40,351 nt of DNA. Origin: a virus. The position numbers were made by a program, and so were the translations under genes. The notes under the pieces were generated by a model. It was not told the DNA's origin, made no database searches, and was given only the letters and a program-made list of their open reading frames with translations. Below are positions 24,210-31,587 of the stretch, piece by piece (within the stretch, counting starts at the first letter, position 1; each line of letters opens with the position of its first letter). The DNA is taken from the IMG/VR virus record IMGVR_UViG_3300031839_001818, positions 1 to 40,351 of that record. One strand, given 5' to 3'.

Positions 24210-24479
24210 TTAGAAGAAGCTGGGCTTTGCGACAGAGCGCGTGAGCGCCATCAGGCCCTGCTGGAAGTGGGTCGTGGCGATCTGGCGCCAGCGCGCGGCC
24301 TCGTCGAGTACTTCGTCGTGCTCGCGGTCGCCGTTCTTGCCTTCCTCGACGTCCACGGCGCGGCATTCCACGATCAGTCCATTGAGTTCCGGGCCCATTT
24401 CCTTGATGCGGTTCATCAGGTCGATCTCGGCCTGAGTCAGTTCGCGATAGCCCTTGATTTGGCGGTGCTGGTTTTCCAT
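24210..24479 (-). CDS. acb2: Acb2-like anti-CBASS cyclic-nucleotide sponge
   Basis: The 89-aa protein begins with QIKGYRELTQAEIDLMNRIK and ends with a helix RWRQIATTHFQQGLMALTRS. This two-part pattern is that of the Acb2/Vs.4 family, small helical hexamers that bind cyclic di- and trinucleotides and stop CBASS effectors from firing. Tyr11 and Lys26 are both in place; as I recall, these are the residues reported as needed for ligand binding in the Pseudomonas phage protein. It sits in the early operon, so it would be made before the defence acts. Sequestration of CBASS signals by this copy is inferred from family resemblance, not shown. Confidence 0.85.
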   Translation of the reverse strand: MENQHRQIKGYRELTQAEIDLMNRIKEMGPELNGLIVECRAVDVEEGKNGDREHDEVLDEAARWRQIATTHFQQGLMALTRSVAKPSFF

Positions 24480-24485
24480 CTGCGG

Positions 24486-24710
24486 TTACCTCTCTTCGGT
24501 GGTGGAGCCAGCCGCGGCGAGCTGGTCGACGCGCTGACGGATGAGTTCGGCGAATGCGGCCGAGGCGGGCGGCCGAGACACGGGCGCATAGCCCGAAATC
24601 ACGGCAGCGAGATTGAGCGCGAGCGCGGCACCGGCAACGTCCAGCGGTTCGTCCTGGACGAGACCGCTGACGCGCGCGGCGAGCAGCTCGGTGGCGGCGG
24701 GGTCAGTCAT
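24486..24710 (-). CDS. Small alanine-rich early protein beside the Acb2 gene
   Basis: The 74-aa protein is alanine-rich and helical, with AARVSGLVQDEPLDVAGAAL and a C-terminal helix (FAELIRQRVDQLAA). No family is recognised. Its ATG overlaps the preceding stop as ATGA and it ends six bases before the Acb2 start, so the two are probably co-translated. Given its neighbour it is a reasonable candidate for another anti-defence factor, but there is no direct evidence. Confidence 0.68.
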   Translation of the reverse strand: MTDPAATELLAARVSGLVQDEPLDVAGAALALNLAAVISGYAPVSRPPASAAFAELIRQRVDQLAAAGSTTEER

Positions 24711-24913
24711 GGCGACAGGTGCGCCAGGCCGGCAATGGAGAAGTCGTGGAATTCGCGTCTATCGCGGGTCACGTGGATCTGTATCTGCACGCCGGACGCG
24801 AGTTCAATGAGGCAAAACGAATCAGATTCGATCCGAGGGCTGAAACGAACTGCCTTCACCGAACCTTCGATCTGAGCCGCGAGCGCCTCTGCGTTGATGA
24901 TGATCGTTGGCAT
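24707..24913 (-). CDS. Small early protein of unknown function
   Basis: The 68-aa product starts MPTIIINAEALAAQIEG with AAGGAG about seven bases upstream, which settles the start over a frame from 24937. It is a mixed alpha/beta protein with a beta-rich middle (CLIELASGVQIQIHV). No family is recognised. Confidence 0.68.
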   Translation of the reverse strand: MPTIIINAEALAAQIEGSVKAVRFSPRIESDSFCLIELASGVQIQIHVTRDRREFHDFSIAGLAHLSP

Positions 24914-24924
24914 TGCTCGCTCCT

Positions 24925-25236
24925 TCAGTGGACACACGGCCAGCGGATATCGACGTCGAGCAAGGTGCCGACGAAGTAGCGCTCGCGGGTGTCGATATCG
25001 ATGCGCAGCCGGATCAGCGGGCAGCGGGAGCGCAGGGTGTCGTTCGGCGTGCTGATGAGGATTAGCGGCCGCTCGGATTGGCCGAGCCGCAGGTCCTGCC
25101 AGTACGGGTTCAGGCCCATCTTGATCAGCAGGTTCCAGACGCTGATGACGCGGGTGAGGCGGTCATTGAGATCGGCGTTCAGCACACGGAGGGGCTGTTG
25201 GCGTTGAGATGTGAAAGCGGATTCAATCGGCAGCAT
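24925..25236 (-). CDS. Small early protein of unknown function
   Basis: The 103-aa protein has a helical N-terminus (LNDRLTRVISVWNLLIKMG) and a beta-rich C-terminus with RPLILISTPNDTL and DIDTRERYFVGTLLDV. No family is recognised. It overlaps the preceding HTH gene by 14 bp and belongs to the same polycistron. Confidence 0.68.
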   Translation of the reverse strand: MLPIESAFTSQRQQPLRVLNADLNDRLTRVISVWNLLIKMGLNPYWQDLRLGQSERPLILISTPNDTLRSRCPLIRLRIDIDTRERYFVGTLLDVDIRWPCVH

Positions 25237-25561
25237 CAGTGCGCTCCGGTGGGATGAGTGAGTTGTGGCAGCCGTTGCGGCAGGCGTGGTACAGCGCCAC
25301 GGCCATCGGGTTGGTTTGCCGGCGCTGCGCGCGCTGGTGTTCGACGCACTTCTGGCGGGGCATGTCGCCGACCACGGGGCAGTCGACGGTCTGCGCCATC
25401 AGCGCCTCCTCGACAGCCGCTTGAACGCGGCGCACGTCGCCGGGATAGGTGCCGGACAGAACTTGGCTGACGACGGTGGCGCTGTAGCCGATGCGACGGC
25501 CGGCGACGGTCTGTGATGTCGCGGCAGCAGCGGCGCGGAGGGTTTCGAGCCAGGCAGTCAT
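25223..25561 (-). CDS. HTH protein with C-terminal Cys/His motif
   Basis: The 112-aa protein has an XRE-like helix-turn-helix at residues about 12-55 (AGRRIGYSATVVSQVLSGTY). A C-terminal tail with KCVEHQ and YHACRNGCHNS follows, Cys/His spacing that suggests one bound metal. Proteins with this two-part layout are frequent just downstream of MuB-like genes in transposable phages. It may regulate the early operon. The start overlaps the previous stop (ATGA). Confidence 0.8.
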   Translation of the reverse strand: MTAWLETLRAAAAATSQTVAGRRIGYSATVVSQVLSGTYPGDVRRVQAAVEEALMAQTVDCPVVGDMPRQKCVEHQRAQRRQTNPMAVALYHACRNGCHNSLIPPERTDAAD

Positions 25562-26019
25562 TGGCCCTCCGCGATGCGGTTGAGGATCTCCAAACCGGCA
25601 GCGGCTTTCTTGTCGACCCCGTCACCGGTGTCGATGGCGTCTACCAGCTCGCGAAGCGCTTTGTGCATGGCGTGCGCGTGCCGGCACAGGCTTTTGTTGG
25701 GCGGCAGCTGGTAGGGGTCCGCAACGTTGGCGTCGTACACGCCCAGGTTGCCGAGGCGCGGAGCAACGGGGCCGGTGTTGCGGCGCAGCCTGTAGTGGGC
25801 CGGCAGCTGACGCGCCGGGTTGGCAGGCGTGGTGATGACGACGTAGCCCACGGCTACCAGGCCGCGCAGGTAGCGCCGCACGTTGTCGGCACCCACCTCT
25901 GCGGTGGCCACCAACGTGGGTTGGTTGAACTCGCGCAGGATCCGCATCGCTTTCCACATGCGGTCCCGGTCATTTGAGACTGCAGTGGTCTGCTTTTGCA
26001 TGCGTGCAACGCCGGCCAT
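25558..26019 (-). CDS. Winged-helix-like early regulator
   Basis: The 153-aa protein has a segment RMWKAMRILREFNQPTLVA followed by VRRYLRGLVAVGYVVIT and YRLRRNTG, which reads as a winged helix. The C-terminal part is helical (MHKALRELVDAIDTG). It starts inside the MuB-like stop (TAATG). It may be a DNA-binding partner of transposition or a regulator; no family name is certain. Confidence 0.78.
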   Translation of the reverse strand: MAGVARMQKQTTAVSNDRDRMWKAMRILREFNQPTLVATAEVGADNVRRYLRGLVAVGYVVITTPANPARQLPAHYRLRRNTGPVAPRLGNLGVYDANVADPYQLPPNKSLCRHAHAMHKALRELVDAIDTGDGVDKKAAAGLEILNRIAEGQ

Positions 26020-26753
26020 TACGCGGCCACCGGCATGGGCACGCCAGCCGGCGCTTCGCCCGTGAACAGGGCGGCCTTCTTGCCGAGGTCAGCCATACCG
26101 ATGGACCCCAGCCCGCGGCTGCGGGCCATCTGCTCGATGCGCGCCAGGGCGACGACGATCAGCCGCACGCTGCCGCGGGCCTGGCCGTGCAGGTGTTCGA
26201 TCAGATCCGGCTGCACGGTGACCTCGGCCAGCTCGCGGGCCAGCAGCGAGGTGTCGTCCAGGTCCATCTGCTCGAATGTCACGTGCTGCGCCAGGCGCCC
26301 GGTGAGCTGCTTGCGCTGGCTCAGGCGCTGGCTGATGCCGGCCATGCCGATCAACACGACCGGCACGGTGGCCACGTCGTGCAGATCGCGCAGGGTTTCG
26401 GTCATGCGCGTGCTGTTGACGATGTAGTCGGCCTCGTCGACGAACACGGTCTGTCGCCCTTCGGCCAGCGCTTCGATGATGCGCTCCACCTGGGCGGCGC
26501 AGCTGCCGCCCACCGGCAGGCGCAGCTCGCGCGCCATCGCCCCCAGCATGGCGCTGGGCGTCCACACCGCCATCGCGCGGACGTAGATGCTGGGCGACTG
26601 GTTGGCGAGCCAGGCAATGGCTGTCGATTTGCCGTAGCCGGTTTCGCCTTCGACCAGCCCCATGCCGGGGGCGTTGGGTGCGCGGTTGGTGAGGGCCTTT
26701 GACGCCGCGCTGAGGCGCGCGATGTTCTTCACGGGGACGATGCGACTACGCAT
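26019..26753 (-). CDS. AAA+ ATPase transposition protein (MuB/ExeA type)
   Basis: The 244-aa protein has a Walker A motif GETGYGKST at residues 36-44 and Walker B QTVFVDEAD at 101-109. It belongs to the AAA+ group that includes MuB, TnsC and ExeA-like ATPases. MuB binds DNA with ATP, delivers target DNA to the transposase and gives target immunity. ATG 26753 sits two bases after the transposase stop; the longer frame to 26837 would overlap the transposase. The closeness to ExeA-like ATPases suggests a BcepMu-like branch rather than classical Mu. Confidence 0.93.
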   Translation of the reverse strand: MRSRIVPVKNIARLSAASKALTNRAPNAPGMGLVEGETGYGKSTAIAWLANQSPSIYVRAMAVWTPSAMLGAMARELRLPVGGSCAAQVERIIEALAEGRQTVFVDEADYIVNSTRMTETLRDLHDVATVPVVLIGMAGISQRLSQRKQLTGRLAQHVTFEQMDLDDTSLLARELAEVTVQPDLIEHLHGQARGSVRLIVVALARIEQMARSRGLGSIGMADLGKKAALFTGEAPAGVPMPVAA

Positions 26754-26755
26754 TG

Positions 26756-28630
26756 TTATGCCTCCTGGTGGGGATTGGGGTCGGCGACGCCGGGGACGTA
26801 GCCGAAGGATTCGTGGATCTCGACAAAGCCCTCGCACTCGGCGCTGCGGGCATATGCGTCGGCCCAGGCGAGCTGGCTGGGCGGTACGGGCTGGTCGGCG
26901 GCGATATCGGCCCGGAGTTGCAGCCAGCGTCCGTACCGGTGCTCGGGCGTCTCCTCAGCTGCTTCGGCGGCGGCGAAAGTCTGCTGCACCTCTGCCAGCT
27001 CGGCTGCGTCGACGGGGCGCGGCGCGGTTGGCGTGGGGATGTGTACGGCGGGGATGTGGATGCTGTGGCCCAGTGCCAGCGGCGCCGATGGCGGCGCCTC
27101 AACGGCTGGCGCCTGGTCGGCGTCGAGCGCCTCCACCATCGCAGCGGCGGTCAGCGGCTGGCGGGCGCGGGCGCCGGCTTCGTCCAGGTGCGCCTGCAGG
27201 CGCCTTTGCTGCCCAGCCAAGCGGCGCTGCTGCCCCTCTTCGATGCGACTAGAGGGCAGCCAGGGCGTCTTCTCGACGAGATGGGCGATGCACACCAGTC
27301 GGCCGTCCTGGTCATTCACCCAAACGTGGGCGTCGTCGTGGATGGAGTACTCGACCACCACCTTGCGAGCCTCGTAGGCCCGCAACTCGGCGGCGCGGTA
27401 CCAACGGCCATCCAGCTTCACGCCCCAGCGCTGTACGGTGCGCTCCACGCGCGGCCGCAGGATTGCCTCGGCCGGGGTATGCAGAGGGGTGCGCTCCAGC
27501 TGGGCCCACAGGTCGGCTGGGCGGCATCCCAATGCCGTCTGAGGATTGATGTTGTAACGCTCGAAGTACCGGCGCACGGCGTGTATGTATTCCTCCAGCG
27601 TCGGCAAGCGAATCTCGCCACGGCGCACCTTGGTAGTCAGAGCGCGCAGGAAATCGTCGGATCGGTCATGCCCGCAAAAGGTGTTGAACTCTTTGCCGCA
27701 CCGCTCTTCAAACCAGCGGAACCAGCCCTCGGTGAGCCCCTTGCCCTTGGCATTGCCGGGCAGCGCCAGCATCGGCTCGATGCTGAACCGGGCGCAGTAG
27801 CCGGTGACTTCGTCGCTGATCATCCGGTTCTTGAAGCCGCTGCCGGGGTCGGTATGCACGGCGGCCGGCACGTGGTCGTGGTCGATCAGGGCGCGGCTAA
27901 GCGAGAACAGCGTGGTGTGCGCGCTCTCCGCCTCGCTCATCCACCAGCCGACGACGTACTGGCTGCGCACGTCGATCCACACCGTGATCTCGGGGCGGAA
28001 CGGTTTGCCGGTGGCCGGGTGCGCCACATAGACGTCGCAACAATGTCCGTCGGCTTGGTACACGTAGCCCACCGGCAGCACCGTGTTGTCGCGGATGACG
28101 AAGGGCCGCACGTTCTGGTTGTAGTAGTGCTGGCCGAGGCGTGCCGGTGATGTCTCGCAGGCATGCGACGGCATGCTCTTCAGGTAGCGCTCGACGGCCT
28201 TGTTGTTGGCGTCGTCGTACCCCTCACCGCGTAGCCAGAATGCGACCGTGGCGTAGGCTGGCTTTGTGGGGCGGTTGTACAGCTCCAGCGCACGTGCCTC
28301 CCAGCCGCGCTCCTTTCGCTGCCTGCCGCTGTACTTCGTCGCCAGCCCGATCACGCCCTCGTTGAGATACGCGCGGATCCACCGCTGCAGCGTACTCACG
28401 CTGGGCATGCCATCGGCCGTGGTCGCCAGCCATTCCGCTACCGCCCGTACGGCCACGCCTTGCTGCACCCGCATGATGGCGGGGCGGATCATCGCGCTGC
28501 GGCGCAGCGCCTGGTCGCGAGCGTGCTGCGGCAGTTGCTGCAGCGGGTCGACCGGGATTGTGACTGCCGGGATCGGCAGCGCGGCGGTGGACCGGCGGGG
28601 TGCGGGGAGCTGGCGTGCGGTGGCGGGCAT
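26756..28630 (-). CDS. DDE transposase (MuA/TnsB type)
   Basis: The 624-aa protein catalyses strand transfer of phage ends. It has N-terminal helix-turn-helix segments (VRAVAEWLATTADG, STLQRWIRAYLNEG), then an RNase-H-like core. The likely catalytic triad is D194 (YQADGHCCD), D261 (HTDPGSGFKN) and E301 (GLTEGWFRWFEE), with spacings of 66 and 39 residues between them, normal for the family. A Mu-type C-terminal beta-barrel (YRAAELRAYEARKVVVEYS) and an Ala/Gln-rich tail that may contact the ATPase follow. Its substrate should be the repeats at 92-140 and 40144-40261. Confidence 0.95.
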   Translation of the reverse strand: MPATARQLPAPRRSTAALPIPAVTIPVDPLQQLPQHARDQALRRSAMIRPAIMRVQQGVAVRAVAEWLATTADGMPSVSTLQRWIRAYLNEGVIGLATKYSGRQRKERGWEARALELYNRPTKPAYATVAFWLRGEGYDDANNKAVERYLKSMPSHACETSPARLGQHYYNQNVRPFVIRDNTVLPVGYVYQADGHCCDVYVAHPATGKPFRPEITVWIDVRSQYVVGWWMSEAESAHTTLFSLSRALIDHDHVPAAVHTDPGSGFKNRMISDEVTGYCARFSIEPMLALPGNAKGKGLTEGWFRWFEERCGKEFNTFCGHDRSDDFLRALTTKVRRGEIRLPTLEEYIHAVRRYFERYNINPQTALGCRPADLWAQLERTPLHTPAEAILRPRVERTVQRWGVKLDGRWYRAAELRAYEARKVVVEYSIHDDAHVWVNDQDGRLVCIAHLVEKTPWLPSSRIEEGQQRRLAGQQRRLQAHLDEAGARARQPLTAAAMVEALDADQAPAVEAPPSAPLALGHSIHIPAVHIPTPTAPRPVDAAELAEVQQTFAAAEAAEETPEHRYGRWLQLRADIAADQPVPPSQLAWADAYARSAECEGFVEIHESFGYVPGVADPNPHQEA

Positions 28631-28635
28631 GGTGC

Positions 28636-29688
28636 TTACCCCTTGCGCTTCGCGCCGCGCTTGCCGGGGGTGGCGTTTTCTCGGGCCGTCTCTCGCTGTC
28701 GCGTCTTGGCCTCATGCGTGGCGAGGAGCTGGGCGCGCTGTTCCTGGAACCGGGTGATCTCCGCTGGGCGCAGCTGCACCTCCGCAGTGAGGTGGTGGTC
28801 CGGATAGGCCTCGCGGATCCGCTCAAGCAGGGCGTGGCCGCGGGCCAGCGCGCCGGCCAGGGCATAGAAGCAGGTGCTGGCGGAGACCGGCTGCCAGCGA
28901 TGGGCTTCCGGGTGTTTCACCTCCCGCAGCAGGTTCTCTTCGACCACCGTGTCGAGGTTGTCGATAGCCCAGCCGATCTGCTCGGTCAGTGCCAGGGATT
29001 CCTGCCGCACCGTGAGGGCGAACCGCGGCAGGTCCGCTTCGTCCAGCAGCGTGGCGCCAGCGCGGGCGAGCAGGTTGGCGCGGTTGCGCTCGGTGTCGAG
29101 CTGGTTGTGGAGCTTGATCTTCTCCATCTCAAGCTTTGCGATGCGGTCTGCCTGGTCAGCATCCCGCCATTCGCGCAGCTGCTCTGGCGTCAGCTCTTGC
29201 ACGCGCTCGTAGCTGAGGCCGCGTGCTTCCTTGTTGTGCGCCAGTGCCTCCAGGTCATCGTTGGTCCACTGCTTCAGGGCCAGCGTCTTCTTCGCGCCCA
29301 TGTCGACGAGGAGCTGAATGACTTCAAGGTCTTTCGCGCGCTGGTACTGCGCGAACAGGTCCATCATTTCGTATGCGCTGCTGCGCGGGATGCGGCAGCG
29401 TCCACAGATAACGCTGAAGGCCTCAGCACCCATGCTCTTGATCGACGCCAGCTGCCAGCCCTGAATGATTCGGCCCGTGGTCTCCAGGCGCTTGGCGTTT
29501 TCGATCACTCCAGCTGCATCAGCCAGCGTGCCAGCTGTCAGCGAAGTCGGCGGCGCCACTGCCTCCATGTAGGCCTTGAGCCCCACGTTCAGATCCAGCA
29601 TGCGGACGGGCGTTGCATCGAGCGTGACGAGCTGTCCGCCGTTCTGGACAGTGTCCGCGGCGCGGACAGTTTTCGTGGATCGGCTCAT
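28636..29688 (-). CDS. Early coiled-coil protein preceding the transposase (DUF3102-like)
   Basis: The 350-aa protein has a helical segment with RIIQGWQLASIKSMG and the peptide CGRCRIPRSSAYEMMDLF, which reads like the 'kSssYY' turn of DUF3102-type phage proteins. A coiled coil (IAKLEMEKIKLHNQLDTE) and a basic tail (KRGAKRKG) follow. The start at 29688 has GGAGG ten bases upstream. Proteins of this kind precede the MuA-like gene in related phages. A DNA-binding or transposition-accessory role is inferred. Confidence 0.75.
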   Translation of the reverse strand: MSRSTKTVRAADTVQNGGQLVTLDATPVRMLDLNVGLKAYMEAVAPPTSLTAGTLADAAGVIENAKRLETTGRIIQGWQLASIKSMGAEAFSVICGRCRIPRSSAYEMMDLFAQYQRAKDLEVIQLLVDMGAKKTLALKQWTNDDLEALAHNKEARGLSYERVQELTPEQLREWRDADQADRIAKLEMEKIKLHNQLDTERNRANLLARAGATLLDEADLPRFALTVRQESLALTEQIGWAIDNLDTVVEENLLREVKHPEAHRWQPVSASTCFYALAGALARGHALLERIREAYPDHHLTAEVQLRPAEITRFQEQRAQLLATHEAKTRQRETARENATPGKRGAKRKG

Positions 29689-29921
29689 TTGCCACCTCCG
29701 CAGTGCGGGCATGGCAGCACGTAGCAGCCGGTGGCGCTCTCCCAATGCACAAGGCCATAGCTTGAGAGCCGGCGCAACGCGTTCCTCACCTCCCGGATAG
29801 TCGGGGCGACGCCGTCCTCATACAGGTCATATGCAGATACCGCCGAGCGCGGGGCTGGATTCGACACCCGGTTCAAGATCTTCGATTCAAGCGCCGTCAG
29901 ATCCGCCTTTGCCTTAGCCAT
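29685..29921 (-). CDS. Small winged-helix protein with terminal CPHC motif
   Basis: The 78-aa protein has a helix-turn-helix/wing (TIREVRNALRRLSSYGLVHW, then SATGCYVLP) and ends CPHCGGGK. The layout is typical of a small phage DNA-binding regulator. It overlaps both neighbours by 4 to 8 bp, so translation is probably coupled. Confidence 0.78.
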   Translation of the reverse strand: MAKAKADLTALESKILNRVSNPAPRSAVSAYDLYEDGVAPTIREVRNALRRLSSYGLVHWESATGCYVLPCPHCGGGK

Positions 29922-30144
29922 TGGCGCGACCCCCGATCACACGGGTCATGGCGCCCGCGCTCGGCGCGATGATCAACCGCTTTCGCGCCTTGCGGAATTC
30001 ATCAGCCTGGAGGTGATGGCCCTTGATCTCGGCAACGAGCTGCTCGGCCACCTTCGTCTTTGCAGAGGCGCTCATCATTTCGGCCTGGATCTTCTTGTCC
30101 AGGTCGTCCAGCAAGAGAGCCCGGCGCGCACTGACTGATTTCAT
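29914..30144 (-). CDS. Small early protein downstream of the Ner-like gene
   Basis: The 76-aa product starts MKSVSARRALLLDDLDKK, with GGAG ahead of ATG 30144. It is helical and basic (ARKRLIIAPSAGAM near the end). No family is recognised. A longer frame to 30270 would cross the preceding hairpins and is rejected. Confidence 0.72.
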   Translation of the reverse strand: MKSVSARRALLLDDLDKKIQAEMMSASAKTKVAEQLVAEIKGHHLQADEFRKARKRLIIAPSAGAMTRVIGGRANG

Positions 30145-30167
30145 CTGTTGATCTCCAGATGGTTGGG

Positions 30168-30223
30168 AATAGAAAGCCCGGCCCGATGGCGACAAGCCGG
30201 GAATGCTCGTTCTGTCGAACGAG
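30168..30223 (-). terminator. Attenuator-like hairpin pair after the Ner-like gene
   Basis: Reading the minus strand, a perfect hairpin CTCGTTC-GACA-GAACGAG (30206-30223) is followed by a second stem CCCGGC/GCCGGG (30177-30201) and then CTTTCTAT. The second is a terminator candidate. The pair sits in the 92-bp gap between the first early gene and the rest of the operon, a place where read-through control would separate the regulator from transposition genes. Confidence 0.55.
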
Positions 30224-30236
30224 TGGAGGAGAGGGG

Positions 30237-30446
30237 TCATGCGGCGCGACGCCGTGTGGGCGCCGGCCACAGCTGGGAGATGGGGTGACCGATGGCGCGG
30301 CTGATGGCGAGTCGAATCCGGTCGCTTCGATAGCGGCCGTGAATGACGCTGCTGACGCTTGTGGGCGTAACGCCGAGCGACCTGGCGATCTCGGCCTGGG
30401 TGACCGCTGCCTTCTTGAGGTGCGCCTGTATATCCGCGGGATGCAT
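30237..30446 (-). CDS. Ner-like early regulator (Nlp-type winged HTH)
   Basis: The 69-aa protein has the Ner/SfsB signature: MHPADIQAHLKKAAVTQAEI, ARSLGVTPTSVSSVIHGRY, then RLAISRAIGHPISQLWP. In Mu, Ner represses both the repressor and early promoters during lytic growth. ATG 30446 is chosen because the family begins here; a frame to 30515 would cover the operators. GGGGAG lies about ten bases ahead. It is the first gene of the leftward operon, divergent from the repressor. Confidence 0.9.
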   Translation of the reverse strand: MHPADIQAHLKKAAVTQAEIARSLGVTPTSVSSVIHGRYRSDRIRLAISRAIGHPISQLWPAPTRRRAA

Positions 30447-30462
30447 CGGGTCTACACTCCCC

Positions 30463-30487
30463 TTCACTTGTGACTGCAATAAGTGAA
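30463..30487. promoter_or_regulatory. Operator dyad 1 of the lysis/lysogeny switch
   Basis: TTCACTT (30463-30469) and AAGTGAA (30481-30487) form a perfect 7-bp inverted repeat with an 11-base spacer, between the divergent Ner-like and repressor genes. It is probably bound by the repressor or the Ner-like protein. Confidence 0.75.
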
Positions 30488-30515
30488 GCATGGTGCAGGA
30501 TGCTGCACCTGTCAA
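30487..30515 (-). promoter_or_regulatory. Likely early promoter with overlapping operator dyad 2
   Basis: On minus, TTGACA (30515-30510) is a consensus -35 box; 17 bases later CATGCT (30492-30487) is a weak -10. The spacer is filled by the perfect dyad GGTGCA-N6-TGCACC at 30492-30509, so a protein bound there would block transcription of the early operon. A partial copy of the same half-site, GTGCAGGAT, recurs at the repressor start (30525). Confidence 0.65.
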
Positions 30516-30524
30516 GGGGGTTTT

Positions 30525-30995
30525 GTGCAGGATTCGTTACCCGCTCGATTGAGGGCGGTTCGTGAGGCCTCGGGCCTCAACCAGACCGATTTCGCAGCGC
30601 TGGGGGGAGTCTCCAAGCGTTCGCAGATCATGTACGAACAGGGGAAGGCCGACCCGGCCGCCACTTACCTCGCGCAGCTGCTCGAACAGGGTGTGGATGT
30701 GATGTTCGTGTTGACCGGTACGCCTGCGACCACAACCCCGGCAGGCCCTGCCGTTTCAGCTGCCGATGCGGTGCAGATCACCATCGAGCTGATTGATGAG
30801 TTGGGGCTGCAGGGAAAGTTGCCGATGGAAGCGATACGGCTGCTGACGGCTTGGGTAGTCGAGCAGCGGGCCACGAAAGACCAGGCGCGTGCATTTCTAT
30901 CTGCCGGGCTTTCTATCGGACAATCAGACAAGGATGGGAGCGCACGCTCTGCGCAACCTATTCCGGCGCGGAGAAGAAAGAAGCACACAGAGTAG
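30525..30995 (+). CDS. Phage repressor with N-terminal HTH
   Basis: The 156-aa product starts at GTG 30525, right after an AAGGGGG ribosome site. Its helix-turn-helix covers residues about 7-45 (LRAVREASGLNQTDFAALG, then SKRSQIMYEQG), followed by TYLAQLLEQGVDVMFVLTG, typical of phage Xre repressors. The C-terminal half is helical and lacks the Ser-Lys peptidase of LexA/CI types. Induction by RecA self-cleavage is therefore not expected. It is the rightward side of the switch and should silence the early promoter. Confidence 0.88.
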   Translation: MQDSLPARLRAVREASGLNQTDFAALGGVSKRSQIMYEQGKADPAATYLAQLLEQGVDVMFVLTGTPATTTPAGPAVSAADAVQITIELIDELGLQGKLPMEAIRLLTAWVVEQRATKDQARAFLSAGLSIGQSDKDGSARSAQPIPARRRKKHTE

Positions 30996-31023
30996 TTGGT
31001 GGCTTTATTGCCAGGAGGCGTTG

Positions 31024-31575
31024 ATGTCTGAACAAGAGTGGTTCTATGCATGGCTGGCCGCGTGGGGTGTGTGCGGTGGCCTGATCGCGGCGATCTTCAG
31101 AACGTGGAACCCGTTCCACCTGGTGGGCGGTGGGTTTATTGCGTCGCTGGTGGTGGGGATCGGCGTTTTCGAGTGGCAGGACTGGAGAGGCGCATCCGAG
31201 AGTTCCGCCACTAAGGCGGCAGTCACTGAGTCGGCCCCATCGGTCGCTACGACGGCGCCGATCTCGCCGTCCGAGATGACGTTCGCACACAAGGTCGCCA
31301 TCGTCAGCGCGGGCACATATCTGCCGCCGGATCACCTCAAGGTGAAAAGGACACGGTACCTACTGCAATCGCTGTCAGAGAAGTCGGGCGAGCCTGAGGA
31401 GCGTGTGGGCGATATGGCAGCCACAACACGCAATCTGATCGAAGAACGATATGGCAAGCGCTACACGGTGATTCAACTGCTGGAGTTGGCGAACAGTGAG
31501 GAGACGGTGCGGGATGGAACCATCGGCCTTCAGCAGTATTGGGCGCTGGTCGCAACCCTGGCAGCAGACCTGTAG
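31024..31575 (+). CDS. Two-helix membrane protein in repressor transcription unit (candidate lysogenic cargo)
   Basis: The 183-aa protein has two membrane helices (WFYAWLAAWGVCGGLIAAIF, then LVGGGFIASLVVGIGVF), a Ser/Thr/Ala linker (residues about 60-85) and a soluble helical domain. That domain includes DHLKVKRTRYLLQSLSEKSG and TRNLIEERYGKRYTVIQLL. CAGGAGG lies ahead of ATG 31024. No family is recognised. It lies 28 bases behind the repressor on the same strand and is separated from the lysis genes, so it may be expressed in the lysogen. Immunity against other phages is a plausible but unproved role. Confidence 0.75.
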   Translation: MSEQEWFYAWLAAWGVCGGLIAAIFRTWNPFHLVGGGFIASLVVGIGVFEWQDWRGASESSATKAAVTESAPSVATTAPISPSEMTFAHKVAIVSAGTYLPPDHLKVKRTRYLLQSLSEKSGEPEERVGDMAATTRNLIEERYGKRYTVIQLLELANSEETVRDGTIGLQQYWALVATLAADL

Positions 31576-31587
31576 CGGAGCTGAGTG

